A stretch of 20,886 nt of DNA. Source: Pelargonium cotyledonis. Lineage: Eukaryota > Streptophyta > Magnoliopsida > Geraniales > Geraniaceae. Under the pieces are notes generated by a model. It saw nothing but the letters and a program-made list of their open reading frames with translations, did not search any database and was not told the DNA's origin. Both the position numbers and the translations under genes were made by a program. This document shows, in pieces, positions 8,068 through 16,713 of this stretch (positions are counted from its first letter, which is position 1; each line of letters opens with the position of its first letter). The DNA lies in the NCBI GenBank assembly GCA_036897625.1, contig JAYMTA010001261.1, positions 1 through 20,886 on the forward strand, written 5' to 3'.

Positions 8068-9474
8068 GGGTAAATTAGTTTTGCCTCTCCTGTATTCAAA
8101 TTTTTTTTAGATTTACCTCCTATACTCATACTTGTGTGATTTTAGTTCTTAATATTTTTATTTTTGTGATTGGCACCCACTCAACCTGTTATTGTAGGTT
8201 ATTCTTTTCCATGTCATCACTCCATGGGCTAAATCTAAAAAATATTTAAGTCTAAGCGCTAAATCTAAAAAAATTAAATGAGAAGCAAAATTGATGATTG
8301 TATATAATATACATAAAAAAATTTCAAACAATAAAATTTGAGAGTTTTGTTTTTATGAATCTTCCCCAAAATACACGAAGAAATGTTATGATCAGATTTT
8401 GCTCCATTAATTTTGGTTAGCATGGAGAACAATTGCAAGGGGTTATCAATTGTGGTGTGTCACTTCTCTTCGAAGCTGGCGAAATTGATTTAGGTGAATC
8501 GGGAACAAATGGTTAACACAGCTTTTATCAGTTGATTCATCAAGTATACATCTATTGCAAACAAGTCACATTCATTATTAAATCTGCGAATGCGTTGATT
8601 AAGTTCCAAAATCTATGTATATTAGTGTAACAAAATGTGTCTTGCTCTCCTATATTCCATTGAACTTTAGATGCCATAGCTATGATTTTTTTAGTATCTA
8701 CAGCATGACTTGTCAATGCTAGAGAAGTTTGGCCATGCACCAAATACGTCATCAAGCTTTTGTTTATGTCCTTTCTTATCTAAGGCTCTTTTTCTCAATA
8801 TTTACCACTCACTCAATTTGTAACATGACTCAAGTAGTTCATCTTCCAATATATTGAACTGAACTTTATCTTCAATTCATACTACAATATTTCTGATGTG
8901 TTCTATTGTAAGTTTTTTGGTTACGAGTTTGAGCATGTTACTAAACTTAAGTACATGTTAGAACACGATGTACAATGTTCCCTTATAATTTTTGAACTTT
9001 AGGATATTCAACTCTATCCTTTAACGAACTTTATATTATTATTTTTCTTATGTGAGACACTTCACACACACACTTAGTAATTGAGAGGAAAAAAAAAACT
9101 AGTTTTCTAGTCATCAACATTTGATTTGTTAGTCTTATTAATCAATTCTTGGTTTTCCTTGTGTATTTGGGGGAAAATTCATTAAAACAAAACCCTTACA
9201 CTTTTTGTTAGAAAAAAAATAATATTTATGTATATTATATACATTCATTAATTTTGATTTTGATTTAATTATTTTAGATTTAGCCCTTGGACTCAAATAT
9301 TTTTTAGATTTAGCCCATGCAGTGATGATGTGGCAAAGAGTAACCTACAATAGCAGGTTAACTGGGTGAGAATCACAAAAGTAAAAACATTAAGGGTTAA
9401 AATCACACAAATTTGAGTTCAGGGAATAAATCTAAAAAATATTTAAGTCCAAGGGAAGCAAAACTAATTTACCC
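8068..9474. mobile_element. Mutator-like element with inverted ends of about 260 bp
   Basis: Both ends start GGGTAAATTAGTTTTGC and match as inverted copies over about 8068-8330 and 9210-9474, including TTTTTTAGATTTA, GTGTGATTTTA, CAACCTGTTATTGTAGGTTA/AACCTGCTATTGTAGGTTA and ATGTCATCACT. The flanks are TTGTTTTTG (8059-8067) and TTATTTTTA (9475-9483), matching at 7 of 9 positions, as an old 9-bp target duplication would. The interior (8330-9210) has no recognisable transposase. A 67-residue minus-strand frame at 8552-8755 is unidentified and could be a captured piece or chance. This family differs from the pair at 4587 and 9579. Confidence 0.75.
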
Positions 9475-9569
9475 TTATTTTTATATGTAATTTGTTCTCA
9501 ATGGTAAGAAGGGACCACATGAAGCATTTTTTTTTTATTCATTTATGTTCTTGGAATCTACCAAAGTTG

Positions 9570-9578
9570 TTTTATTTT
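9570..9578 (+). repeat. 9-bp target duplication, left copy
   Basis: TTTTATTTT directly precedes the Mutator-like element and is repeated exactly at 10972-10980. Confidence 0.75.
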
Positions 9579-10140
9579 GGAAAAAGTCTCTCGGAGTTCC
9601 CTCAAGTATGAAAAGTGTTCCTCTGGGGTCCCTAACATTTACTTTGTTCCGCTCGGGTCCAAATTAATGTTTTTTTGTTCTCGCGAAAGGCATTCCGTCA
9701 AATGACTAACGAAATTCGTCTAAATTAACTGACACAGTTAAGTATAATTACAAAAAATAATTTAAAAACGTGATTTTACTCTTTTGCCCTTTCTATTTTT
9801 CAAGTTTTTTAATTTTACCATCTACTTCCTCATGTCCTCTCTCTCTCTCTCTACTGGGATTCATCTTCTCTCTCTAGCAACATGAGCAAATCAAGAACAA
9901 ATAATGAAAAATCATGAACAAAATCGAACTTCATATTTGTGAATCAAACTTAATACCAAATTACAATACCAAAACAAAATAAAAAACTACATGGGCACAG
10001 TTAATCAAGTGTAAAAATTTAATTTTTATTTCAGTCTCTCCAAATTCAAGAATTGGAAATTGAAATGAACCATTCTCGTGTTACAAATTTCAGGTTTTTG
10101 GGGCACCATTTTGTTTAGATCTTGTTTTTTTTAATTTTTT

Positions 10141-10610
10141 TTAGGTTTCGCAAAAAAATTGAGCTTCAAATTTGGTGTTTTCTGTGTTGCGACGTAGCAG
10201 CTGCTCAGGGCTCCAGAGCTTCCTGCACAGCTCGTACAGCGCGCGATCGTGCGGAGACAGCAGCGGCGCATCGATCCCTCGCTTGAGCCGCGAGGAGATG
10301 GCGCGAAACTTCTTCCGCAATCGCAACAGCTTCTCGGAAAGCTGGGATTTGGTGTACGGCCACGACATGGAGCCGGAGAATCGGAAATAGAAAATGCGGA
10401 GGTCTCTGGAGAAGAGGAGGCGGTCTGCGGAGGAATCGAGAAGGCCATGGAGGAAGCGAATCTAGTCGAGCTCGGTCCAAATTCGGTGGAACTTGAAGGG
10501 GGCTGGGTGGAGAAATCGTTGCCGTGGTCGGCGGCGGAGTCGTCATCGGCGGAGGAGGGGTTAATAGAGACGATGGGTTGGGGGTTGAGTCCATAGCTAT
10601 TGGTATTGGT
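10141..10610 (-). pseudogene. Captured fragment of a GeBP/STKL (DUF573) transcription-factor gene
   Basis: One minus-strand frame from 10497 to the stop near 10141 reads FKFHRIWTELD, a TAG stop at 10462-10464, IRFLHGLLDS, then SWPYTKSQLSEKLLRLRKKF and, after a basic spacer, LLSPHDRALYELCRKLWSPE. This is the DUF573 DNA-binding region of GLABROUS1-enhancer-binding-like proteins: W-T-E-x-D-Q-I start, the QLSEKLRRLRKKF helix and a S-PHD-x-A-x-x-L-x-x-x-L-W end. The TAG falls where glutamine is expected. The upstream acidic, serine-rich leader (about 10505-10610, minus strand) is in another frame, shifted at a run of C near 10500, as expected for a decaying copy. The C-terminal leucine-zipper-like region is absent. 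Function is unlikely; the antisense frames are shadows. Confidence 0.85.
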
Positions 10611-10680
10611 AAAGTTCGGTTAGGGCTCGTCGTCAAGGGAGGAGTCGTGACTGCACGTAACAGTAAAATCATGTCCTTGT

Positions 10681-10713
10681 AGAGAGAGAGAGAGAGAGGG
10701 AGGAGAGAGAGAG
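10681..10713 (+). repeat. Interrupted (GA)n microsatellite
   Basis: GA repeats interrupted by GGGAGG, next to the right inverted end of the Mutator-like element. The mirrored place on the left (about 9837-9853) is a CT run. Confidence 0.85.
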
Positions 10714-10971
10714 GGTATGAGGAAGAAGATGGTACAATTAAAAAGTTTGAAAAATATAAAGGGCAAAAGAGTAAAATCACATTTTTAAATTATTTTTTGT
10801 AATTATACTTATCGGCGTAAGTTAGTTTAAACGGATTTCGTTAGTCATTTGACGGAATGTTCTTTGCGAGAACAAAAAAACATGAATTTGGACGCGAGTG
10901 GAACAAAGTAAATGTTAGGGGGCCCAGATGAGCACTTTTGATACTTTAAGGATCTCTGGAGTACTTTTTCC

Positions 10972-10980
10972 TTTTATTTT
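10972..10980 (+). repeat. 9-bp target duplication, right copy
   Basis: TTTTATTTT, identical to 9570-9578. Confidence 0.75.
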
Positions 10981-11011
10981 TGTAAAACATAGATGAGTGG
11001 ATAAAAATTAA

Positions 11012-11200
11012 GAAAAATATCCAATCAGATCTCTAAACTATCCCAAACGTGTCATTTGAGTCCCTAACTTTTAAAACGTGTCGTGCAAGTCCAAAGGTTA
11101 TGACATCGTGCCATCTAAGTCCAAAGTAACTTAAAAAATGAGTCGCGCAAGGAAATTCTGTCAAAATGGTAGATGAAATCCGTTAAGTTCTCGTGACGTG
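11012..11200 (+). mobile_element. Left end of a Mutator-like element
   Basis: The stretch (ATCCAATCAGATCTCTAAAC, CAAACGTGTCATTTGAGTCC, GTCGTGCAAGTCC, GAAATCCGTTAAG) has the style of a long inverted end of a plant Mutator-like element. The right partner is not found before the LTR element at about 12340, nor after it. The GRF zinc-finger pseudogene lies directly inside, so it may also have been captured. Confidence 0.5.
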
Positions 11201-11465
11201 TAATTTTTGTATTTTTTCATTTTCTTATAATCTTCCGTGGCAGCGACATGAGGCTGGAGTGTACTATTTTATTGACCTGGCTTTTTCCCCCAAAATCAAA
11301 CTCACTATATTAGTTGGAGCCTTAGTTTCTTATCTCTATATATTTTCCTTCTGCTTTTTCCTAGTTTCCACCGATCACCATCATCCTCTTCCAAATCATA
11401 ATAAAGACCTAATCCAAATTTAACCCTAATCCAGACGATGAAGATTTAAACATGAGAAATTTCTG

Positions 11466-11915
11466 GAGTACAATGAAGATGAGTTTTGACGATTTTGCGG
11501 AAATAGGGCACCATTAATCACAAACGTGGACAACTAAAACTCCTAGGATGAGGTTCTTTTGTTGCCTTAAGGAGGTAAGTGAATGTTGCTAGTTCATTTA
11601 CAGTTATTGTCATCCTCTGTATGTTGTTGAAAGTCACCATGGTAGGATGTGCGTGTAGACGACTGTTCTTTGTGGGAATGGCATGATGCCAAATTGAAGA
11701 AACCAAAATATGCTCAATATTGTGAGTTATTGAAGCAGCTTCGTGAGGAGAACAAAGCCTTGTTGGCAGAGGTAAAAATGCTCAGAAAACAAAGACTGGG
11801 TTGTGGTGCTTATGGCAATGAGGTACCTGAATTTAGTGAAGAACAATCAGCTATGTCTTCAGCTTCAATGACCAAGCATGAACAAGTTTGTGTGGAAGAT
11901 GGTTCTACTGTTTAG
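11466..11915 (+). pseudogene. Broken GRF-type zinc-finger gene with an intact intron and coiled-coil tail
   Basis: Two exons can be followed. Exon 1 (to 11574) encodes CGNRAPLIT at 11496-11522, then after one extra base (11523) TWTTKTPRMRFFCCLKE. A GT-AG intron follows (11575-11645). Exon 2 (11646-11915) continues in phase with DVRVDDCSLWEWHDAKL, then a charged helix (LLKQLREENKALLAEVKMLR) likely to form a coiled coil, and ends at TAG. The order C-G-A-P-L, W-T, P-x-R-F-x-x-C, C-x-x-x-x-W-x-D matches the GRF zinc finger, a nucleic-acid-binding module common in short plant proteins with a coiled-coil tail. The extra base and a TGA just upstream (11487-11489) show it is broken. The first cysteine of the finger is not visible; start unknown. 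Confidence 0.72.
11575..11645 (+). other. Intron of the GRF zinc-finger pseudogene
   Basis: It begins GTAAGT and ends CATGGTAG, 71 bases. Joining its borders keeps the frame and places the two halves of the zinc finger side by side. Retention of the intron argues for capture or descent through DNA rather than through a spliced RNA. Confidence 0.7.
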
Positions 11916-12193
11916 AAATTGATCATTGGTTGCTTTGTTGTTTGGGTTCATATGTTGGTTTTGGATTTAGTGTATTTTGTATGTAATGCTTATGAATGGT
12001 ATGATATGTAATGGTTGTGATGTAATGGAATTGTATTGAACAATTCTCTTCTTTTGTTGTTTTGTTAAAACTTTTGTAATCCAACTAATAATTAATGGAA
12101 AATATGGTTCTTGTTTCGGATATTATGTTGTGTACGTTTTTGGCATTGTATCTTATGTAGTTAAGTGTATTTGTAATCCAAACAACAACACCA
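11916..12193 (+). other. Non-coding stretch after the GRF pseudogene
   Basis: T/G-rich DNA that looks like a 3' untranslated region (repeated TGTAATG and TTGTTTT motifs). No other gene is visible. Confidence 0.35.
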
Positions 12194-12345
12194 TGTTTTC
12201 AATGAACCAACTAAATTAGATTAATCATGAACCTATTTTCCATGAACCAATACAATGAGTTTGAGGATGAACCTGTTTTTTCATGAACCAATTCAATTAG
12301 ATCAAAGTTGAATCTTTTTTCCAATAACCAATTAAGTGAGATAAA
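12194..12345 (+). repeat. Tandem repeat, about 41-bp unit, 3.5 copies
   Basis: CATGAACCAA-like starts occur at 12201, 12241, 12282 and 12322, each followed by AATTAGAT-like sequence and ATGAACCTGTTTT-like sequence. The copies have drifted. The repeat ends where the GC-rich LTR-element sequence begins. Confidence 0.75.
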
Positions 12346-12404
12346 ACAGACGGCACGGACGAGGCCAGTTGGGCGAGGCTGGTCGGTAGACGAGTCCGAA
12401 AGGA

Positions 12405-12925
12405 CAGCACGAATGCTTGACACAGATATCTTGGATGGTGCGGATGGAAGCTTGGCTTCCGTGGATGTGAGTAGATGTCCCGCTAACAAGTTCAGACGTG
12501 CGGATCCATCCGCTGATGGACACCGTTCGTAGGGTACGGATGATGGCATCCGCGGACGATCGTGGACGGGTGCAAACGCTTGGCACGAATATCTTGGACT
12601 GTGCGGATGGAAGCTTGGCTTCCGTGGACGTGAGCCAATGTCCCACGGACAAGCTCAAACGTGCGGATCCATCCGCAGATGGGCAAGGTCCGTAGGGTAC
12701 GGACGATGGCATCCGCGGCTGACCGTGGACGGGCGCGGACGCTTGGCCTGAATATCTTTGACGACGCGAATGGAAGCTTTCCTTCCGTGGACGTGAGTGA
12801 ACGTCCTGCAGACAAGCTCGGACGTGGGAGGCTCGTGGAACGGTTCAGATGGAAACAGACGAATGAAGGAATCCGCGGAAGCCTTGGTCGATACCGTACG
12901 AACCTTGGCACGCGGATACCTTTTA
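12405..12925 (+). repeat. 163-bp tandem repeat, about 3.2 copies
   Basis: The block GGATGGAAGCTTGGCTTCCG starts at 12442, 12605 and, slightly changed, at 12768, a spacing of exactly 163 bases twice. GTGCGGATCCATCCGC, GGCATCCGCGG and CGCTTGGC-CGAATATCTT recur in register. Each full unit contains two small hairpins: GGAAGC-TTG-GCTTCC and TGCGGA-TCCA-TCCGCA. A degraded partial copy begins near 12887. Since 163 is not a multiple of 3, the overlapping open frames here are by-products. Confidence 0.88.
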
Positions 12926-13058
12926 CGGACCTCTATATGTGAGACTCATACGGAGCTTAGCGAGATATGGGACATCCATGGATGGCCTTAGGGTGTCATG
13001 GGACAAGTGTCGAGAGCCTTGTGGATAAGCACGGACGAGCGTCGATGGAGGGCAGTAT

Positions 13059-13161
13059 CTGTATGGACCATGGCACCGTACAGACCATGGCACCTGTATG
13101 GACCATAGCTCATGTACAGACCATGGCGTTGTGTAGTACATGGCGCTGCGGACCATGGCGT
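13059..13161 (+). repeat. Degenerate 17-18 bp tandem repeat
   Basis: About five units of the form TGTATGGACCATGGCACC, alternating GTATGGACC and GTACAGACC. Confidence 0.75.
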
Positions 13162-13899
13162 GCCAGTGCCTTGGTGCGGAGGATGTCCAGTTTGGGTTCG
13201 TCTGTCTCGTTCTGGATGGACTTAGGTAGCTCGGGCCACCGAGGATTGGGCCGAAAGCGCATTGGGCGTCCCGGGCCCTTTGAGGCTGAATGACGGGCGA
13301 CCTTCACGCGGGTACTTGGAAGCGAGCCCGACTTGGTCTCTTAGCGAGCCTTGGTAGTTGCGAGTGCCTTAACTTGGGCTATCAACTCGGGGATGCCGTT
13401 GAGTGATCTTGGAGTCACCGGTACTTCGAGAGTCGTTCACCAGACGCTCGAGGGCTGTGGTCGCTAGGGGTCTCCGGGCGGCGTTGGTCATCGATGGCGG
13501 GGTGAGTGTTGTCTTTCGGGGCTTGAGCTCCCTCTGATCGCCTGGGCCCGAGCTCGGGGGTCGGGTGATGTGGCGCTCGGGCGCTACATGTCGACTTGTG
13601 ACTTCTCGAGCTACTTATGATTTTTTAGGTAGAATCACGAGAAATCCACATGAAAATCGACCTTTTAAACACATGCCATCCATCTGGACTCATCCATCCG
13701 TCCACCGACATGAAAAGCTAAAGAACGTCTATCACGACGATGATATGTTTTCAAGTTGTTTGGCCCGTTCCTTTGGCTCAACGAAGCATCTGAACTTCCA
13801 AGAAGCACCAAGCGTCATGATCATCATGCTATCATCTCAAATGACCACCCAAATCAATCAGGAAGTGCTTTTACTCTTCAAGTCATCGTGGGGCTATTC

Positions 13900-14195
13900 A
13901 GCGCCGCTCGGCGGCGTCCAAGTCCATCGCATACTCCCAACACCAATGGTCCCCTCCGAAACAGTCGGCGACATCCAACGTTTCTCGACGGTGCCTAAAG
14001 CCATGGCGTGCGCCTGATGCCAATCGTCCCTCCAAAGCCATCAGTGACATCCAACATCGCTTGGTGGCACCTAAGACAATTGCACGCACCCAACGCCAAT
14101 GGTCACCTCCGGAACCGTTGGCGACATCTAGTTTCGCATGGCGGCCCCCATATCCATTGCGCACACCCAATGCCAATGGACGTTTCCAAGACAAC
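13900..14195 (+). repeat. 76-77 bp tandem repeat in the LTR, about 4 copies
   Basis: ACATCC or ACATCT at 13971, 14047 and 14124 marks equal positions in successive copies. Each unit contains a CACCCAA(C/T)GCCAATGG-like block and a GGCGACATC-like block. Copies are diverged. Confidence 0.8.
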
Positions 14196-14665
14196 CAACG
14201 ACAACTCATAAGTCTTGAATCCTTAGGATGCTACCCTGTGTGGTAGAGGCCTCTAAGGTCTTCGTTGTACGCTCTCGAGCATAAGAATCGTGCAGAAGCA
14301 CAATGACATGACTGACTCCCTCGCATGGCACATCCGTGGAGAAAGGTGCAATTCACAAGACTGTAAACTTTAGGGCGCTACCCCGCGTGGTAGAGGCTAA
14401 TTGGGTGTCTTCATATGCTCCAGATCATAAAGATCGTATGAGAATTTTGGCCATGCCCGGCGCCCGCGCACAACGTACTTAGAAGTCAAGGCTCCAAGGC
14501 CTTCGTCGTATGCTCTCGGCTCACAAGATAAAATAGAAGTTGTCAGCCTCGCCCAACAAGCGCGCAACACGTTAGCCTACCAAGGCTATAATTAAGCCAA
14601 CCAAGTGGGACCCACTTCGATTCCGACAAATCTCACAATGACACGTGGCACCAACTTGGGGTTAG

Positions 14666-14673
14666 TATATATA
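14666..14673 (+). promoter_or_regulatory. TATA box of the LTR
   Basis: TATATATA, followed by CCCCTTC and TTCATTCTCTC as in the first LTR (TATAAATA at 280). Confidence 0.5.
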
Positions 14674-15001
14674 CCCCTTCCTAGTAAAAGGAAATAGATC
14701 TTCATTCTCTCAAGAATGCTTTTTCTCTCTAGTTTTCTCTCTGTAAAAAGTTCTTGGGAGTTTCGTAGTTACCGTCCGAGATCTCATTCTCACGCTTGAG
14801 GTGGCGTCCCGGAAACACCACCCCGTGTCATCGTTCTTTGGTGTGTTTGTCATCGCCGACGGATCTTGCCAACGTACGACCAAGCTAGGATAGACAACAT
14901 CGAGACTTAGAACATTTGTAACACTTGAAAAAAAAATTCATACCAATGTAGACAAGAAAACAAGACATCAAGTGTGATTTCTTTCACTGGAGTCCTGTGC
15001 A

Positions 15002-15572
15002 CCCATTCAGCACAAGGTGGCTCCGCCCTTGACTAGGAAAAATATACTTCTGAGTGTGTAATAAAGAAGATATGGACACCTTCACAGTGATCAAAGCATA
15101 TGTTACTAGCTTGATCTTGTCCCCAAAAAAATGCAATTCGGGACATCCAACACAAAAAATTTAAAACACTAAAAAGGAAGCAAGAACAATCCACTTCGAC
15201 GTGCCGAAAATTGAGATACCGGAAGCGGCGGCTTAGTTAGAAGATAATAGTGATAGAGGTTCGATGAACTAAAATTTTATATCTTAATTTTAAAACTACG
15301 TAATTATGAGGTATTTAATTAATCGTTTAAATGAAACTATGTAATTTTGTGGGACTCAATCTCCATTTCGCTCTAGAAATTTATACGAAGTAAAAGGAAA
15401 TTAACTTGATCTAGTTTTGAAAATATATAGTTTATTTTATTAAAAAAATATGATAAACATAACGTTACAAGTATTTGAAGTTCCAGAAACTTGCTGTGCA
15501 AGTTAAATTATATAAGAAAATGTATAGCTTAAATTCTATGAACTGAACATCATTTCCATTGAACTAACTTAA
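15002..15572. other. Intergenic, downstream of CRRSP-2
   Basis: Mostly AT-rich. No gene or convincing repeat is visible. Confidence 0.4.
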
Positions 15573-15578
15573 TTTATT
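15573..15578 (-). terminator. Possible polyadenylation signal of CRRSP-2
   Basis: AATAAA on the minus strand, about 40 bases after the stop codon. Confidence 0.45.
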
Positions 15579-15617
15579 CAAATATAAAATTTACAAAAGC
15601 ATGAAATTATAACAGAA

Positions 15618-16662
15618 TCAAAACAAGGCGACGAAGACAATTAATTGAGCCAGCGCAGCAACAACAAGTGAAAAAACTAAGGATTGGTATGCTCTGTTCT
15701 CATTTCCTGCAGAAGAAAAAGAAAACATTTTAATTAAACCTTCTTTTCATTCATGTTTAAACTCTATAAAGTATACAATTTGCATAACCTTAACCGTTGG
15801 AAGATCTTGTAAACGTACCTTTTGACTGAGTATCGTTAGTGGACGGAGGAGAGGATTCGGTCGGAACCGGCGACGGAGACGGAGATGGCAAGCCCTCGTC
15901 ATCAGCAGTAATGCCATAGAATCTTTCATTGGCGTACCTCAGATGACAGTTGGGCAAAAAGGCTGTGACTTCAGCTCTTCCCGGAAACGTTACCTGAACA
16001 TCATTGAACGCTCCAGCTAAACAAGTCTCGCATTGGAGCTGGCTGAGATCAGGCGTGCACTGCACCAGCGCAGATATGGTTTGCGAGCTCGGAGCAGAGG
16101 CGTTTCCGGTGGCGAACTTGCGGACGGTACCGCCTGATGCAGCTTTGCTGGACAGCTTATTGACCAATCCGCTCAGCGCCTCCTCGAAAAGATTCGAATC
16201 CGCCGGTGAAGTGGCGTTAACATTGTTGGAAGATATAATTTCATTCCCATTATCCAAAACGCCAAAAATGGAGCGATTGGAGTAGCGAAACATGCAAGTG
16301 TTATACCACCCAATAGCCTCTATCCGGTTGGGGCATTGCTCGATGAGGTCGATTCTCAGACTTCGGAGGCAGTTGAAGCAATCGGACGGTTGTACATCTC
16401 CCCTGCAAAGGCCGACTGCGTTGGCTCGGTCGGGGCTCGTTCCGGCGGAGAAACTGTAGAAACCACCGTTGAATTGGGCGGTTGAGAGGGAGGAGAAGGA
16501 GGAGATGACTTGGTCGAGGTTGGTCTTGTAGGGGCTGTTATTAGTGTAGTTTCCATTCTCTATGCAGAAGTCGCTGCGCTGATTGTCAGGCGAGAGCTGA
16601 GCTATGGTCACAGCCAGAAGGTGTATCAAGAAGATCAAGAAGAGCAATCTTGAAGAAGCCAT
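15618..16662 (-). CDS. Cysteine-rich repeat secretory protein with two Gnk2/DUF26 domains (CRRSP-2), two exons
   Basis: Paralogue of CRRSP-1. Exon 1 is 15819-16662, exon 2 is 15618-15706, with a phase-1 GT-AG intron between; 310 residues. The signal peptide covers about residues 1-21 and ends near VTIAQ. The first Gnk2 domain has Cys33 and Cys86-X8-Cys95-X2-Cys98-X11-Cys110-X12-Cys123, a complete set of six. The second has Cys202-X8-Cys211-X2-Cys214 and Cys239 only. A proline/serine-rich hinge (PSPSPSPVPTESSPPS, about 259-274), absent in CRRSP-1, precedes the tail from exon 2 (LVVAALAQLIVFVALF), which ends at the stop as in a GPI signal or a membrane anchor without cytoplasmic part. Gnk2 domains occur in mannose-binding antifungal proteins, PDLPs and CRK ectodomains; the exact role is unknown. 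Without splicing, the frame would end at 15790. Confidence 0.93.
15707..15818 (-). other. Intron of CRRSP-2
   Basis: Minus strand GTACGT to TTCTGCAG, 112 bases, splitting a glycine codon exactly as in CRRSP-1. Confidence 0.88.
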
Positions 16663-16701
16663 GTCTTTTGTGTATCCAATAAAACGAAAGTACCATGGAT
16701 T

Positions 16702-16713
16702 GAATAAATAGAG
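16702..16713 (-). promoter_or_regulatory. TATA-like box of CRRSP-2
   Basis: Minus strand CTCTATTTATTC, about 40 bases before the start codon, matching CRRSP-1. A W-box core TTGACC lies upstream on the minus strand at 16730-16735. Confidence 0.5.

Larger units (their letters stand above)
9579..10971. mobile_element. Mutator-like element carrying a GeBP-type gene fragment (Pack-MULE), 1.39 kb
   Basis: Both ends start GGAAAAAGT and are inverted copies over about 250 bases, from the outer end through GTTCTCGCGAAAGG/GTTCTCGCAAAGAA and AAATTATTTTTTGTAATTATA to the CT/GA-rich inner border. A perfect 9-base duplication (TTTTATTTT) borders it at 9570-9578 and 10972-10980, exactly as Mutator-type transposition gives. 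There is no transposase. The interior contains the DUF573 fragment at 10141-10610. It belongs to the same family as the 4587-6032 element, so two members of one family have picked up different genes. Confidence 0.88.
12346..13565 (+). mobile_element. Likely 3' untranslated region of a gypsy-type LTR retrotransposon
   Basis: GC-rich, sharply different from its surroundings, full of overlapping open frames in all directions but without any recognisable gag or pol sequence. It has a 163-bp tandem repeat (12405-12925), an 18-bp repeat (13059-13161) and ends in a purine-rich stretch (GAGCTCGGGGGTCGGG, 13550-13565) directly before the LTR-like block. Tandem repeats between pol and the 3' LTR are known from Tat/Ogre-type plant gypsy elements; placing this element there is inference. 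The coding part is lost or was never here. Confidence 0.5.
13566..15001 (+). mobile_element. LTR of a gypsy-like retrotransposon (probable 3' LTR or solo part)
   Basis: It starts TG after a purine-rich stretch and ends near CCTGTGCA; these borders are estimates. It has a U3-like part with tandem repeats (13900-14195) and two further diverged direct repeats beginning GCTACCC(T/C)G(T/C)GTGGTAGAGGC (about 14231 and 14379). A TATA box (14666-14673) follows, then a leader with CTCTCTAGTTTTCTCTCT and the conserved block CACGCTTGAGG, ACACCACCCC, CTTTGGTGTG, shared with 415-472. No coding sequence is supported; long open frames such as 13565-14017 lie across repeats. Confidence 0.55.

Noticed and set aside
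8552..8755. Minus-strand frame read as a retrotransposon RNase H remnant.
   Set aside because: A vague resemblance of H-x-x-A-L-x-x-x-A spacing only; no catalytic residues can be placed. Kept only as an unidentified piece.
10131..10780. The 191-residue proline-rich minus-strand frame and the 115-residue plus-strand frame as genes.
   Set aside because: The DUF573 sequence runs in a different minus-strand frame; these are off-frame readings of the same fragment.
11193..11423. 76-codon plus-strand frame with hydrophobic segments.
   Set aside because: It lies across the inner part of a transposon end, T-rich, with no recognisable motif.
12211..13307. Many overlapping open frames on both strands in the GC-rich region.
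   Set aside because: They result from the GC-rich tandem repeat without stops; a 163-bp unit shifts frame at every copy and none resembles a protein family.
13565..14017. A 150-codon plus-strand frame as a gene.
   Set aside because: It runs from the LTR border into the 77-bp repeats and shows no known motif.
1..15001. The LTR-like regions at 1-712 and 13566-15001 as the two LTRs of one large retrotransposon enclosing CRRSP-1.
   Set aside because: Same orientation and shared leader blocks, but most of the sequence between the blocks does not align, and the DNA between contains complete independent elements and no gag or pol. They are two related but separate elements.
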